46,723 bases of DNA from Candidatus Woesearchaeota archaeon. GTDB taxonomy: Archaea; Nanobdellota; Nanobdellia; SCGC-AAA011-G17; JAGVZF01. The stretch covers positions 1 to 46,723 of the forward strand of contig JAGVZD010000002.1 of NCBI GenBank assembly GCA_018302805.1, written 5' to 3'. The notes under the pieces are model-generated. The model did no database searches and was not told the origin of the DNA. It saw only the letters and a list, made by a program, of their open reading frames with translations. Below, one piece after another: positions 7,514 to 16,242 of this stretch (position 1 is its first letter; the number at the start of each line of letters is the position of its first letter). A program made the position numbers and the translations under genes.

Positions 7514-8809
7514 TTATGTTTTCTTTCTAGTCCTCTTATTTAATCCAGCTTGGAAGCTCATCCTTGATGCATAATTTAGTGGATTTTTGAATTTGTCACA
7601 GTAACTACACTTTATATTTAAGCTAGAATAGTACGCTTCATTATCGCAATTGGGCGGCATAATATCTTGGGTTTGCCTTTTATGCCAACTTAATTGAGTT
7701 TTTATATAATTATCGGGTAAGGGTTCACTATTTTTCTTATTCCAAGAATAAATTAGGGGTTCTATGTCTGTAAAAGAATAATTAGATTTCTTTAGAAAAG
7801 TAATCAATATAAAAAGAGCTCTTTTCTTTCCATCTGCTTTCATCCCACTCAGAATTTTTTTAATGCAGTCTGGAAAGTAAATATCACTGATTTTTACAGA
7901 ATCTGTATATTTTTGAGTACCGCCTACTCTTGGGATTTCTGGAGCTTTCTGTTTGGTTTGCCAGTCCAAAGCTTGAATAAATAATTGTTTTGCTTCATTT
8001 TCAACAAAATCGTCTGTATTTAGGAAATTTACTGTAGCTTCTACGTTTTCTAGCTTAGCACTGGATAAATCAAAATTCTTTAATGAGTTTTTAGTAATGG
8101 GAATACTAGCTAATCCTGATTTTTCATTAATTGAATATGGGGCTCTAAACATATGCCTACTTGAAATTAAAATAGAATCAATATCAAGTAACGAATAGGG
8201 ATTAAGCTTACCTTCAATTACTAGGGATTTATAATCAATCTTATATTTATTTTCGAGCTCCTTAAGTGTATATTTCTGCTGTATTTCCTTAGCCAGTGGT
8301 TCTTTTATCATACCTTTGATGAAATTTGCAATTATTCTTGAAAATTCTGGAAACATTAGATTAACATCGAGATTATTAGCCTTTTTTGGTATTGCTTTAT
8401 AAGGGAGAGCTATATGAAAACCCTTATTGCCTGAGAATTTTATACTGGGGTTTTGAATATCATAATAGTTTAATGCTTCTAAGATTAATTCTGCTGTTAT
8501 TCTTGACATTTCTATATCAAGACCGTCTATATCAAGAACTAGATCCCAACCTATTCTCAAATTGTCTAATTCTTTCCTAGACATTCCAGTTTTTAAGATT
8601 AAAGGATTGGACCAAAGCTCTTCAGAGACATGAAATGAAGTCACTCCTTGTCTAGCTAACTCCACTATATCTTCATCGAATTGTAATATATCTGGTCTTT
8701 TCCCAAAACCTTTATCTCCAAATTTAAAACTTACTTCCCTATTTGAAGATATATTTAAAATAGACCTCTTAATATCATTTCTTGAATAATAATTAATTAT
8801 TGGGTGCAT
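7514..8809 (-). CDS. priS: single-chain DNA primase (PriS catalytic domain plus PriL-like Fe-S domain)
   Basis: This 431-residue primase synthesises RNA/DNA primers for replication. The PriS part has the catalytic WDLVLDIDG (D93, D95), the nucleotide-binding SGNKGFHIALP (126-136) and a SSRHMFRAPYS segment (216-226), with a further Asp pair near 209-211. From about residue 310 it resembles the PriL C-terminal Fe-S domain: PDC (C315), PPNC (C388), KC (C401) and YC (C404), the four Cys expected to bind 4Fe-4S, ending FKNPLNY. Nanoarchaeum equitans also has a one-chain primase. The N-terminal PriL domain appears absent. It follows prefoldin alpha by 3 bases, at the end of the ribosomal block. Confidence 0.85.
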   Translation of the reverse strand: MHPIINYYSRNDIKRSILNISSNREVSFKFGDKGFGKRPDILQFDEDIVELARQGVTSFHVSEELWSNPLILKTGMSRKELDNLRIGWDLVLDIDGLDIEMSRITAELILEALNYYDIQNPSIKFSGNKGFHIALPYKAIPKKANNLDVNLMFPEFSRIIANFIKGMIKEPLAKEIQQKYTLKELENKYKIDYKSLVIEGKLNPYSLLDIDSILISSRHMFRAPYSINEKSGLASIPITKNSLKNFDLSSAKLENVEATVNFLNTDDFVENEAKQLFIQALDWQTKQKAPEIPRVGGTQKYTDSVKISDIYFPDCIKKILSGMKADGKKRALFILITFLKKSNYSFTDIEPLIYSWNKKNSEPLPDNYIKTQLSWHKRQTQDIMPPNCDNEAYYSSLNIKCSYCDKFKNPLNYASRMSFQAGLNKRTRKKT

Positions 8810-8812
8810 CTT

Positions 8813-9211
8813 TTACTCTAGAAGACTTTGGATATTTTCTATATGATTATATATCTTTATTAATTCTTGCTTTAAGGCATCTTCTGCTTCTTTAAGTTCA
8901 TCTATTTTTTGTTTTATTAATTGCTCTGTTTCATAAGGACTTTTTTGGACCAAAACATTTGCACCTACATTCACCAAGAGTTTTTCTGTATCTTCTAGTT
9001 CTGCCTTAATAAAAATTCCTGGAAGAACTTGAGTAAAAATTTTAGGTTTATTCTTTATTTCCTTAAATTCATTTAAATGTTGTATTTGATTAGATAACTC
9101 AGTAATCTGGTTAGAAACTAGTGTCAATTGATCTTGAATTTGCTGAAATTGATTGGTAAGTATTTGTAATTCTAAATAATTTTTTTGTAATTCTTCTTTT
9201 TCGTTTGGCAT
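8813..9211 (-). CDS. pfdA: prefoldin alpha subunit
   Basis: This 132-residue protein has a coiled-coil, beta-hairpin, coiled-coil layout. The first helix (about 1-50) is Gln/Leu rich. The middle QVLPGIFIKAELEDTEKL and LVNVGANVLVQKS match the alpha-type hairpin, and a second long helix follows. The hexamer captures unfolded proteins and passes them to the thermosome. Its start overlaps the last base of eL14, so the two are translationally coupled. Confidence 0.88.
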   Translation of the reverse strand: MPNEKEELQKNYLELQILTNQFQQIQDQLTLVSNQITELSNQIQHLNEFKEIKNKPKIFTQVLPGIFIKAELEDTEKLLVNVGANVLVQKSPYETEQLIKQKIDELKEAEDALKQELIKIYNHIENIQSLLE

Positions 9212-9552
9212 TATTTTTTGGATTTTTTCTTTGGTAAAGGTTTAGAAGGCTTAATAGGTTTTTCCTCTACTGATTTATTTTCCTTGGTTTTGCGGTTTTT
9301 TATAAAATTTTGTTGTTTTTTAGGATGAATTTTAGCAGCTTCTAATGCCTTTCTAACTTCAACTGTGCTTGCTTTTTTATCAATTTTTAGAATTTGATCT
9401 AATGGTTCTAGATGTTTAATATTACATCTCTTACGTCGGACATAACCATCTATAACAACAAAATTATTATCCAAAGTATCTATGATCACTGCTATATTTC
9501 CAGCATCCCTTCCTGCGGTTTTAAGACATAGTCTACCTATTGACATTAACAT
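9211..9552 (-). CDS. rpl14e: ribosomal protein eL14
   Basis: The KOW-like core IGRLCLKTAGRDAGN, then NNFVVIDGYVRRKRCNIKHLEP, is diagnostic of eL14. The C-terminus is a long Lys/Pro-rich tail (about residues 75-113). Two starts are possible, ATG at 9552 and ATG at 9546. The gene overlaps the end of eL34 by 20 bases and abuts prefoldin alpha. In many archaea cmk sits between eL34 and eL14; here it is missing. Confidence 0.93.
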   Translation of the reverse strand: MLMSIGRLCLKTAGRDAGNIAVIIDTLDNNFVVIDGYVRRKRCNIKHLEPLDQILKIDKKASTVEVRKALEAAKIHPKKQQNFIKNRKTKENKSVEEKPIKPSKPLPKKKSKK

Positions 9553-9817
9553 TTTTCAAAGTAATCTCCTTTATTTTTTCTCTTGAACATGAGGAACACA
9601 AATTACCCCCAAAGGGCCTGCTTATAACTTTTTTAGATTTTGGCAGGTTCCTAAATTTTGAAGGTAATTTTCTGGGAATACCATGAAGTTCTTTCTTGCA
9701 GATTGCGCACTTAGGAGTTTGTGGATTTCTTCTATCAAATTGAATAACTACCCTTCCACCAGGAGTTTTAACTCGTTTTCTTCTGAATGTCCTTGATTTT
9801 GATTTTGATGGTAACAT
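9533..9817 (-). CDS. rpl34e: ribosomal protein eL34
   Basis: This 94-residue large-subunit protein includes SRTFRRKRVKTPGGRVVIQF and two CxxC pairs (CAIC near 36 and CSSC near 77) that form a zinc ribbon. RPFGGNLCSSC is the usual family ending. It lies directly after the DUF106 gene with a one-base gap and overlaps eL14. Confidence 0.94.
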   Translation of the reverse strand: MLPSKSKSRTFRRKRVKTPGGRVVIQFDRRNPQTPKCAICKKELHGIPRKLPSKFRNLPKSKKVISRPFGGNLCSSCSREKIKEITLKNVNVNR

Positions 9818-9818
9818 T

Positions 9819-10274
9819 TTAGTAATAAACCTTCAATATTTTTTTAAATAGCTGGTTAAAAACAAGGCTGGATAATATATAAATCCCTATCCATCCAAAA
9901 CCACTATTTAGACCTACCTTAGGTATATTAAATGGTAAGGTTAATATAACTTGCGAATCAGGAATTGATTTCCTTAGCCATGTGAAGATAAAGAATAGAG
10001 GTATAAAATTTATTAACATTGGTTTAAACGTATGCTTCATCTGCTCAAGAGACATCTCAAACATTCTCTTCTGCATTTCCATGATCTTACCAGGATCATT
10101 TTTATTTATTTTTGATTCTTCTTTTATCTTCTTTTTTAATTCTTCAGTTTCTAATCTTAATTTTTTTAATGATTCCTGATTTGTAAAATACTTATAGGAT
10201 AGGTTTACGATAAAAGAAGCTATTGCTGAAATTATTACTACAAATAATAAAGGATTATCTGTTATAAAAGACAT
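9819..10274 (-). CDS. DUF106 membrane protein (archaeal Oxa1/YidC/EMC3-type insertase)
   Basis: This protein of about 151 residues has an N-terminal helix, a charged coiled coil (about 30-75, Lys/Glu rich), a FEMSLEQMKHTFKPM motif, and two further hydrophobic segments. This is the layout of archaeal DUF106 proteins, related to YidC/Oxa1/EMC3 insertases that help membrane proteins fold beside SecY. I chose the ATG at 10274; a GTG at 10283 would overlap the SecY stop. Its place right after secY is the normal archaeal arrangement, though the adenylate kinase gene often found between them is absent. Confidence 0.85.
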   Translation of the reverse strand: MSFITDNPLLFVVIISAIASFIVNLSYKYFTNQESLKKLRLETEELKKKIKEESKINKNDPGKIMEMQKRMFEMSLEQMKHTFKPMLINFIPLFFIFTWLRKSIPDSQVILTLPFNIPKVGLNSGFGWIGIYILSSLVFNQLFKKILKVYY

Positions 10275-10275
10275 T

Positions 10276-11682
10276 TTATTCACCCATCATTTTTCTTAAA
10301 GCAGGATGCATATCTACCATATGCTGCTGTGCTATATCTTCATATAATCTATATATAATCATTACGGATAATAATATACTTGTACCATTTGTTAATGCAC
10401 CTATAACATCAGCTGTTGCAGCCAAAAAACCAATTGCAATAGCACCCATAATAGTTAGAGGTTTAATATACCTGTTAAGTAATCTTTCTAAAACTCTCTC
10501 ATCCCTTCTAAACCCAGGGATTTGAAGACCTGAAGCCATCATCTGCTTAGCTTGACTCTTTGCATCCATACCTGCAGTATTCACCCAAAATATTGAGAAA
10601 ACAACTGAACCTGCTATAAGGAATAAAGAATAAACAAATGCATGGGCCAAATCAATGGAAACAAATGATCCTCTGATAAAACTTCCAACTAAATCAGGAG
10701 GGAATAACCATGCTATTATACCAGTAGAGGGAGTATTTCCTGAAAATGTTCCAAGGAGGGGTTTACCTGCATTTTCTAATAATCTTGCCCATAATTGAAT
10801 ATTTGCTAATAATGCTGCAATTAGAATAACTGGAATATTGCTTGTATAAATAAACTTTAAAGGCCATCTAATACCATGACCCCTAATGCTTCTGATGCCT
10901 CCAAAACTCAAAGGAATTTCCACTTTCATAGCTTGGGAATAAACTGCAAATATAAAAATGATCACTGTCGCAGCAATTCCAGCAAAAGCTAGCAAGGCAC
11001 CTCTTGGATCTTGGTTTATTAGAGAAGTAACCATTACTAATAATGCACCTACTGGTGGTTGACCAGATCCAAAAGCCCAAACACCACTTTGAGATAGCGG
11101 AGAAAATATTCTAATCATAAGTTGTGAGGCAACACCGGCGACGATAAAAAGGCTAATTCCTGATCCAAAACCCCATTTATTTATAACTCCATCCATATAA
11201 ATTACAAGAAGACCGCCAAGTATTAATTGAAATATCAAAATTAATGGAGACAATCCTTCTTGTGGGCTTAAACCACCCATAATTACATATATAGTTGCTT
11301 CAAATAATACAAAAACAATAGATAATAAATTCTGAAGACCTTGGAATTTTGCCTTACCTTCATGAGAAGCCATATCATATTTCAAAATTCCTGATCCAAC
11401 AAGAAGCTGGAGTACAATTGATGCTGTTACTATTGGACCAATACCTAAAGACATAATTGATCCAAAAGATGCACCTAAAATTGTAGATAATTGCTGGAAT
11501 CTAATTAACGCATTTTCACCCAAGCCATATAATGGAATAGCAGACAATATATAGAATGCCAATAAGATGATAAAAGTCCATTTTAATTTCTCTTTAAAAG
11601 GTAACTTTTTTTGTTGAGGCCCTTTAACTTCTGGAAGAATTTTTATAATAGAATCTAAGAAACTAGGCATTGCTTGGCTCAC
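10276..11682 (-). CDS. secY: preprotein translocase subunit SecY
   Basis: This 468-residue, ten-helix channel exports and inserts proteins across the cytoplasmic membrane. Family landmarks are the amphipathic N-terminus, the plug-region IPLYGLGENALIRFQQLS, GLGPIVTASIVLQLL-type helix 2 residues, the cytosolic loop with QAMKVEIPLSFGGIRSIRGH, and QIPGFRRDERVLERLLNRY near the C-terminus. Length and order are normal. It overlaps the end of uL15 by 20 bases and is followed one base later by its likely helper insertase. Confidence 0.97.
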   Translation of the reverse strand: MSQAMPSFLDSIIKILPEVKGPQQKKLPFKEKLKWTFIILLAFYILSAIPLYGLGENALIRFQQLSTILGASFGSIMSLGIGPIVTASIVLQLLVGSGILKYDMASHEGKAKFQGLQNLLSIVFVLFEATIYVIMGGLSPQEGLSPLILIFQLILGGLLVIYMDGVINKWGFGSGISLFIVAGVASQLMIRIFSPLSQSGVWAFGSGQPPVGALLVMVTSLINQDPRGALLAFAGIAATVIIFIFAVYSQAMKVEIPLSFGGIRSIRGHGIRWPLKFIYTSNIPVILIAALLANIQLWARLLENAGKPLLGTFSGNTPSTGIIAWLFPPDLVGSFIRGSFVSIDLAHAFVYSLFLIAGSVVFSIFWVNTAGMDAKSQAKQMMASGLQIPGFRRDERVLERLLNRYIKPLTIMGAIAIGFLAATADVIGALTNGTSILLSVMIIYRLYEDIAQQHMVDMHPALRKMMGE

Positions 11683-12133
11683 CCGAAGTTTTTTTGTTTT
11701 TTACAATTACTTCTCCACCTAGTGCAGAAACCTTAGCAATTGCATTTTTTGATGCTGCATCACAGATAATCTTAAGTTTCTTTGTAACAATTCCAGAACC
11801 AAGTAGTTTATGATATCCTAGCTTTGTTATATCTACTATGTAAATATTATTTTCTTTATTTTTGGTTAATTGCTCTGCATGAGTATCTATATAGAACAGA
11901 TTTATTGCTTTTTGTTTAAGATGTATAGAAGTAAATCCTTTCTTACCATAATAAGAATGACCATACTTCTTCAAGATACTTGGCTTTTTTTGGTCTGCCC
12001 TTTTCCCAGTACCTGCCATACCTACACCACCTCGGTTACCTGATCCTCGGTGTTTCTTTTTAGCACCCCAACCGTGAGTGGTTTGAGCCCTCATTTTCTT
12101 TGACTTTTTCCGTTTATTTTTTAATGCTAACAT
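11663..12133 (-). CDS. rpl15: ribosomal protein uL15
   Basis: This 156-residue protein carries the conserved THGWGAKKKHRGSGNRGG glycine-rich region followed by the KKPSILKKYG stretch. The C-terminus has the LLGSGIVTKKLKIICDAASK domain. The N-terminal basic leader (KNKRKKSKKMRAQ) makes the upstream ATG the likely start. It precedes secY, with which it overlaps, as in most archaeal spc clusters. Confidence 0.95.
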   Translation of the reverse strand: MLALKNKRKKSKKMRAQTTHGWGAKKKHRGSGNRGGVGMAGTGKRADQKKPSILKKYGHSYYGKKGFTSIHLKQKAINLFYIDTHAEQLTKNKENNIYIVDITKLGYHKLLGSGIVTKKLKIICDAASKNAIAKVSALGGEVIVKNKKTSGEPSNA

Positions 12134-12134
12134 T

Positions 12135-12605
12135 TTAAATCATGTTCATAATTAAATCATTAATTTTATCTTTCCTATATCCTAGAGCACCACCTTTTGA
12201 AAAAGGTTGTTTAATGCCTTTGTTTTCAAATCCTTTAATTGGGGGTTTCAATCTGAAGAAAAGTCTTAATCCAGGAATGTCTTTCAATTCTTTTTCAAGA
12301 TCTATAAAATTTTTAGAAAATTCATCTAATGACATTCCTAATTTCATTGAAATATATTCCTCACTAATTTGTTTATTTCCAGGAAGCTTTCCTCTGCTTT
12401 TTAGCAATGCATCAAAGGTGGCTTCATTTATTTCACCCCAAGTCACATAGTCTTTTATTAAATTAATCATACCTAAAACTTGAGGGGTATTTTTTAGAAT
12501 AACACAAGTATTTCTCTTATATAATCTCAAAATTTTAAATGTGTCTTTAACTTGTTTAACTGCTCCAATTTCTCCCCTAATACGAATTATTGCAATCCTA
12601 TTCAT
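12135..12605 (-). CDS. rpl30: ribosomal protein uL30
   Basis: The core MNRIAIIRIRGEIGAVKQVK, then LRLYKRNTCVILKNTP and GMINLIKDYVTWGEI, is the archaeal long form of uL30. FSKGGALGYRKDKINDLI closes the protein. I chose the ATG at 12605, one base after the uS5 stop. An upstream in-frame start at 12623 would sit inside uS5 and adds residues not seen in the family. Confidence 0.94.
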   Translation of the reverse strand: MNRIAIIRIRGEIGAVKQVKDTFKILRLYKRNTCVILKNTPQVLGMINLIKDYVTWGEINEATFDALLKSRGKLPGNKQISEEYISMKLGMSLDEFSKNFIDLEKELKDIPGLRLFFRLKPPIKGFENKGIKQPFSKGGALGYRKDKINDLIMNMI

Positions 12606-12606
12606 T

Positions 12607-13395
12607 TTATATATTTCCCTCAACCAAACCCGAAATTTTATTATAATTGGATTTTACTTTTGTTTTGGTCAAATTCTTTAGTGCATCAAAATAAGCATAC
12701 ATTAAATTGATTTTAGTTCTAGTTTGACCATACGTTTTTGAGTGAATATCTTTTATACCTGCCAGATTCAACAATTTTCTGGTTTCTTTTTCCGAAGCTA
12801 AACCTGTGCCTTTGGGGGCAGGAATTAATTCAACTTTTACACTACCACATCTTCCATATACCTTAAAGGGTATTGAGTGAGGACTTCTACATGAGCATGC
12901 CCAACTACCACACCCTCGCCTTATTGTAATTAAACTTGTTTTTGCTGCTCGTAAAGCTTTCTCTCTTGCAGGTACTGTTTCTTTTGCTTTCCCTATGCCA
13001 ATACCCACATGTCCATTTCTATCACCAACAATAACTAATGTTGAGAATTTTGGTTTATTCCCTTCCTTGGTTTTACGTTGTGTTTGTCTCCAAATACTTC
13101 GTTTACCACCACCAAATTTTCCCTTAGACTGACCTATAAATGCAAAATCTGATTCTAAATTTGGTATAAGCATTTCAACTATTTGAGGTTCAAGAATTCT
13201 TAAACCTGAGCTGAGAATCTCATCGACATTAGTAATTTCCTTATTCAAGACTCTTAATCCTAATTTTGTTTTTGGCTTCCATGAGTCTGTAGCCTCCTTT
13301 TTTGCAACACCAATGGGTGCTTCTTCCAAAGGAATATCTACTGGTGGCTCGGGTACTACTACTTCTTCTATTTTAGTGTCTTCTTCTTTTGTCAT
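12607..13395 (-). CDS. rps5: ribosomal protein uS5
   Basis: This is a 262-residue protein. Residues 1-45 form an acidic, Pro/Glu-rich extension (VVVPEPPVDIPLEEAP) longer than usual. The double-stranded-RNA-binding-like core has TLVIVGDRNGHVGIGIGKAK and the C-terminal domain has VKVELIPAPKGTGL. A Cys-rich insert GCGSWACSCRSPHS resembles the archaeal version of this loop. It lies between uL18 and uL30, sharing a base with uL18. Confidence 0.95.
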   Translation of the reverse strand: MTKEEDTKIEEVVVPEPPVDIPLEEAPIGVAKKEATDSWKPKTKLGLRVLNKEITNVDEILSSGLRILEPQIVEMLIPNLESDFAFIGQSKGKFGGGKRSIWRQTQRKTKEGNKPKFSTLVIVGDRNGHVGIGIGKAKETVPAREKALRAAKTSLITIRRGCGSWACSCRSPHSIPFKVYGRCGSVKVELIPAPKGTGLASEKETRKLLNLAGIKDIHSKTYGQTRTKINLMYAYFDALKNLTKTKVKSNYNKISGLVEGNI

Positions 13396-13973
13396 TATTT
13401 CTCCTTGTCAATAATACTTTTTATTTGGTCAACAACAACGCCAATCTTGTTCATGTCAAGATTTTTTTGCTGATAAGTTGAAAATTGAATTTTATTAATT
13501 GCATTAATTTTAGTAAAATAATCTCTGATATGATCTCCATGAATCTTTGATTTATCTGGAAAAATTTTTTCATTAGACTGATTTGTTTCTACACCTGCAT
13601 CAATTAATCCTTTTATTGCGGCATATGGTCTTGATTTTTTATTAGGAGAAAAAATACCAAGATCAATTACTACCTTATTGATTTTTTTATTAATAATTTT
13701 CTTACCGAATAAATAACCTGAAAGATATGCAGAAGGTATATTTCCTCTGTGATAAGGCCAGCCGAATTTTTTAAGTTGAGAAGAATGAGTGGTTATAATG
13801 ACTTGATCATGATCATTATTAAATAGAATTAATTGAAGTATAATATTATTAGTGTGATTTCTAATAACAACTCTTGGAATTCTGGAACTTAGATACTTTA
13901 CTCTCTTTCGATAATTAGTTTTCCTTTCCATTTTCCTTCTATACATTACAGTATATTTTTTACCTGATGACAT
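13395..13973 (-). CDS. rpl18: ribosomal protein uL18
   Basis: This 192-residue 5S-rRNA-binding protein has the archaeal N-terminus YRRKMERKTNYRKRVKYL and SRIPRVVIRNHTNNII. The conserved GWPYHRGNIPSAYLSGYLFG and the C-terminal KIHGDHIRDYF are archaeal/eukaryotic traits. Its start overlaps the end of eL19 by 14 bases. Confidence 0.95.
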   Translation of the reverse strand: MSSGKKYTVMYRRKMERKTNYRKRVKYLSSRIPRVVIRNHTNNIILQLILFNNDHDQVIITTHSSQLKKFGWPYHRGNIPSAYLSGYLFGKKIINKKINKVVIDLGIFSPNKKSRPYAAIKGLIDAGVETNQSNEKIFPDKSKIHGDHIRDYFTKINAINKIQFSTYQQKNLDMNKIGVVVDQIKSIIDKEK

Positions 13974-14427
13974 TTTTTTTATTTTGAATAAGGTTATTTT
14001 CTTTCAAATAAATATTGATATGTCTTTTACTTCTAAAAAAACCTCCAGATACCCTTTTATATAGATTTCTATATGTTTCTTTAGCAATAAGATCTTTATC
14101 TCTTAATATCAATAACAATCCCCTCTGTGCCCTAACTTTAGATATCCAATTTCTTTTGGATGGATCCCTTGCGGTTTTTTTTCCTTTTCTAGAACCTATG
14201 CCTCTTCGTCTTCCTAACTTTTGTTGATGTGCTACATATTTGGCATGTCCTCTGGATATCCCTTTTTTCTTTCTAGCAATTATTACTCCATTTTTAATTA
14301 AAGATTTAATATCTGCTTTGGTGATAGATTCTTTAATCAGGTCAATCTTATCTTTATTAAATATTACTCTATCAAAACCACATTTCAAAATTTGTGCAGC
14401 TAACCTTCTTTGAACTTTTAAATTCAT
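13960..14427 (-). CDS. rpl19e: ribosomal protein eL19
   Basis: This 155-residue protein is absent from bacteria. It begins with MNLKVQRRLAAQILKCGFDR, has the basic core KKKGISRGHAKYVAHQQKLG and GIGSRKGKKTARDPSKRNWI, and ends with YKRVSGGFFRSKRHINIYL. It overlaps both neighbours (eL32 stop by 4 bases, uL18 start by 14), which suggests tight translational coupling. Confidence 0.96.
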   Translation of the reverse strand: MNLKVQRRLAAQILKCGFDRVIFNKDKIDLIKESITKADIKSLIKNGVIIARKKKGISRGHAKYVAHQQKLGRRRGIGSRKGKKTARDPSKRNWISKVRAQRGLLLILRDKDLIAKETYRNLYKRVSGGFFRSKRHINIYLKENNLIQNKKNVIR

Positions 14428-15065
14428 TGTTTTTCTCCAGGTGTTATTTTGGTTCTTGTCACGTTCATCCTTGGAGATTTATCTTGAACATCATGTATTT
14501 GTTTTGGTTGAATTTGTTTTTCATGAAGCAATATATCTTGTTTCTCCTTATCTAGGTCTTCCTTTGTCTGTTTTGTTTCTGGTTTTATTTCCTTTGTTTT
14601 TGATTTTTTCTCCTGTTTAAGTTTTACAGATTCTGATCTTTTTCTCTTTCTAGCTTCAAAAATTTGTTTCATACGTTCTGATGCAGAATTTACATCTTTG
14701 AAGTTTAATATTCTAAAGTCTAATTGAGCTACTTTTTCCAGTAATTTAATTTTATTTTTTATTCCTACAGTAGAACTAATAATTAAGGAATTTTTATTTG
14801 GATCTAATTTGTTAACATCATGAATGTTAGAAATTAAAATTGGAATTAAACCATTTTTATCCATATACCTTATTGAAGCTGGCGATCGATAGCCAATAGA
14901 TGGATTTTTAATATGACCTTTTCTCTTCAATCTTAATTTGTTGTGTAAACCCCTCGGTTTTCTCCATGTATCCCTAAGCTTTAATTTTCTATAGTTTCTT
15001 CTAACAAAATGAGGTTTTACTTTCTTCTTATTTTTTCTTAATTCAAGTAAGCTTTGCTTATCCAT
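14424..15065 (-). CDS. rpl32e: ribosomal protein eL32 with charged C-terminal tail
   Basis: The core PHFVRRNYRKLKLRDTWRKP, RGLHNKLRLKRKGHIKNPSI and GYRSPASIRYM is typical eL32 and occupies about residues 20-130. After that comes an 80-residue Lys/Glu/Gln-rich tail (about 130-213) likely to be disordered and longer than usual. I chose the ATG at 15065, which sits inside the last codons of uL6; a longer frame from 15083 is unlikely. Confidence 0.93.
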   Translation of the reverse strand: MDKQSLLELRKNKKKVKPHFVRRNYRKLKLRDTWRKPRGLHNKLRLKRKGHIKNPSIGYRSPASIRYMDKNGLIPILISNIHDVNKLDPNKNSLIISSTVGIKNKIKLLEKVAQLDFRILNFKDVNSASERMKQIFEARKRKRSESVKLKQEKKSKTKEIKPETKQTKEDLDKEKQDILLHEKQIQPKQIHDVQDKSPRMNVTRTKITPGEKQ

Positions 15066-15609
15066 TTTGAATACTTTTCTCAATCATCCAGATACCATCC
15101 ATAAATTTTCTCCTATCTTTATTTGTAATTCTTGTTGATTGTTCTATACTTGAGCTCATCATTCCGGCCAGTTCTTTGTCAACACTCGATACACTTATAA
15201 TATCTCCAGTAACACTTACCTGAACATTTTTAGTTAATTTTACTTTTCTTGGTATTTTTTCTCCCAAGAAATTTTTAATGATAAGTGTTTCCTTATCAAT
15301 TGAAACATTCATTGGAAAATGACCAGAGCATATTTTTAATTTATATAAATAGGGAATGGTTACTCCATCTACCATATTTTTTAAATGTGCTGTAAATGTG
15401 TTTAATACTTTCTTTTCTCTTTTCGAGACTGAACCATATGTATTAAGCATAATTTTATTTTCACTTATCACAATCAAAATCTTTGGATGTGCAAACTTCC
15501 TCATTGTTGACCCTTTCGGTCCATTAACTGTAATTAAAAATGAATTAAGAGTTACATTAACACCTTGGGGTATTTCAATTTCCGAGGAATATTGCTTATT
15601 CTCTGTCAT
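15058..15609 (-). CDS. rpl6: ribosomal protein uL6
   Basis: This 183-residue protein contains the two repeated uL6 domains. IEIPQGVNVTLNSFLITVNG is the N-terminal strand pair, VDGVTIPYLYKLKICSGHFP the linker, and NKDRRKFMDGIWMIEK the conserved end. It begins one base after uS8 ends and overlaps eL32. Confidence 0.95.
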   Translation of the reverse strand: MTENKQYSSEIEIPQGVNVTLNSFLITVNGPKGSTMRKFAHPKILIVISENKIMLNTYGSVSKREKKVLNTFTAHLKNMVDGVTIPYLYKLKICSGHFPMNVSIDKETLIIKNFLGEKIPRKVKLTKNVQVSVTGDIISVSSVDKELAGMMSSSIEQSTRITNKDRRKFMDGIWMIEKSIQNG

Positions 15610-15610
15610 T

Positions 15611-16003
15611 TTAATAACAATATGCTAACAATTTACCTCCAAAACCTTTCTCCATTGCTTCATTATGAGTCATAATACCTTTTTGAGTTGATACAATCAG
15701 GATTCCGAAATTTTTAGCAGGTAAAAATCTTTTTTCGTACTTTTCATAATTATCTTTCTTTACAGAAAACCTAGGTTTTATTGAACCGCAGTTATTGATC
15801 TTACCTAATAAGTGAACATTAATAAATTTACCATTAGTGTTTTCTATATCAGCAAACTCACCCAGGTATTCATTTTCCTTAAGTAAAGTAAGGACATGTC
15901 TAATCAATTTAGAGGATTGACTAATTACACATTCTGCTTTTCCAACCTTCTCATTGTTTAAGATGTGTGATAAAGCGTTTGATAATGTATCATTAAGTGA
16001 CAT
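15611..16003 (-). CDS. rps8: ribosomal protein uS8
   Basis: This 130-residue small-subunit assembly protein starts with DTLSNALSHILNNEKVGK and has the archaeal C-terminus GILIVSTQKGIMTHNEAMEK followed by GFGGKLLAYCY. A strong AGGAGG (16008-16013) lies four bases before its ATG and overlaps the uS14 stop codon, so ribosomes can reinitiate directly. Confidence 0.96.
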   Translation of the reverse strand: MSLNDTLSNALSHILNNEKVGKAECVISQSSKLIRHVLTLLKENEYLGEFADIENTNGKFINVHLLGKINNCGSIKPRFSVKKDNYEKYEKRFLPAKNFGILIVSTQKGIMTHNEAMEKGFGGKLLAYCY

Positions 16004-16007
16004 TTTT

Positions 16008-16013
16008 CCTCCT
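16008..16013 (-). promoter_or_regulatory. ribosome binding site of uS8
   Basis: AGGAGG on the minus strand, four bases from the start codon and overlapping the preceding stop codon. Confidence 0.75.
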
Positions 16014-16242
16014 AGTAATATTTTTTAAATCCAATTTTTTTCGCAATATCTCTGAAGCATTGCCTGCATAATTTTATACCATATTTCTGTATATGGGCTC
16101 CAAATCTTTCGCATCTACTACATCTTCTTGAACCTGAACCTATAGTTCGCTTTTTTGGAGCATTATGCTTTTCATATTTGGCTAATTTAACTGGTTTATT
16201 TTCAAGTTGTTTAAAGACTTTTTGATAGTTCTTAATGGTCAT
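16012..16242 (-). CDS. rps14: ribosomal protein uS14 (zinc-binding type)
   Basis: The C-terminal half is the zinc form of uS14: RRCSRCERFGAHIQKYGIKL then CRQCFRDIAKKIGFKKY, with two CxxC pairs. A basic N-terminal segment of about 25 residues (NYQKVFKQLENKPVKLAKYE) precedes the usual domain, making it longer than the 50-60 residues seen in many archaea. Its start overlaps the uL5 end by 11 bases. Confidence 0.92.
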   Translation of the reverse strand: MTIKNYQKVFKQLENKPVKLAKYEKHNAPKKRTIGSGSRRCSRCERFGAHIQKYGIKLCRQCFRDIAKKIGFKKYY

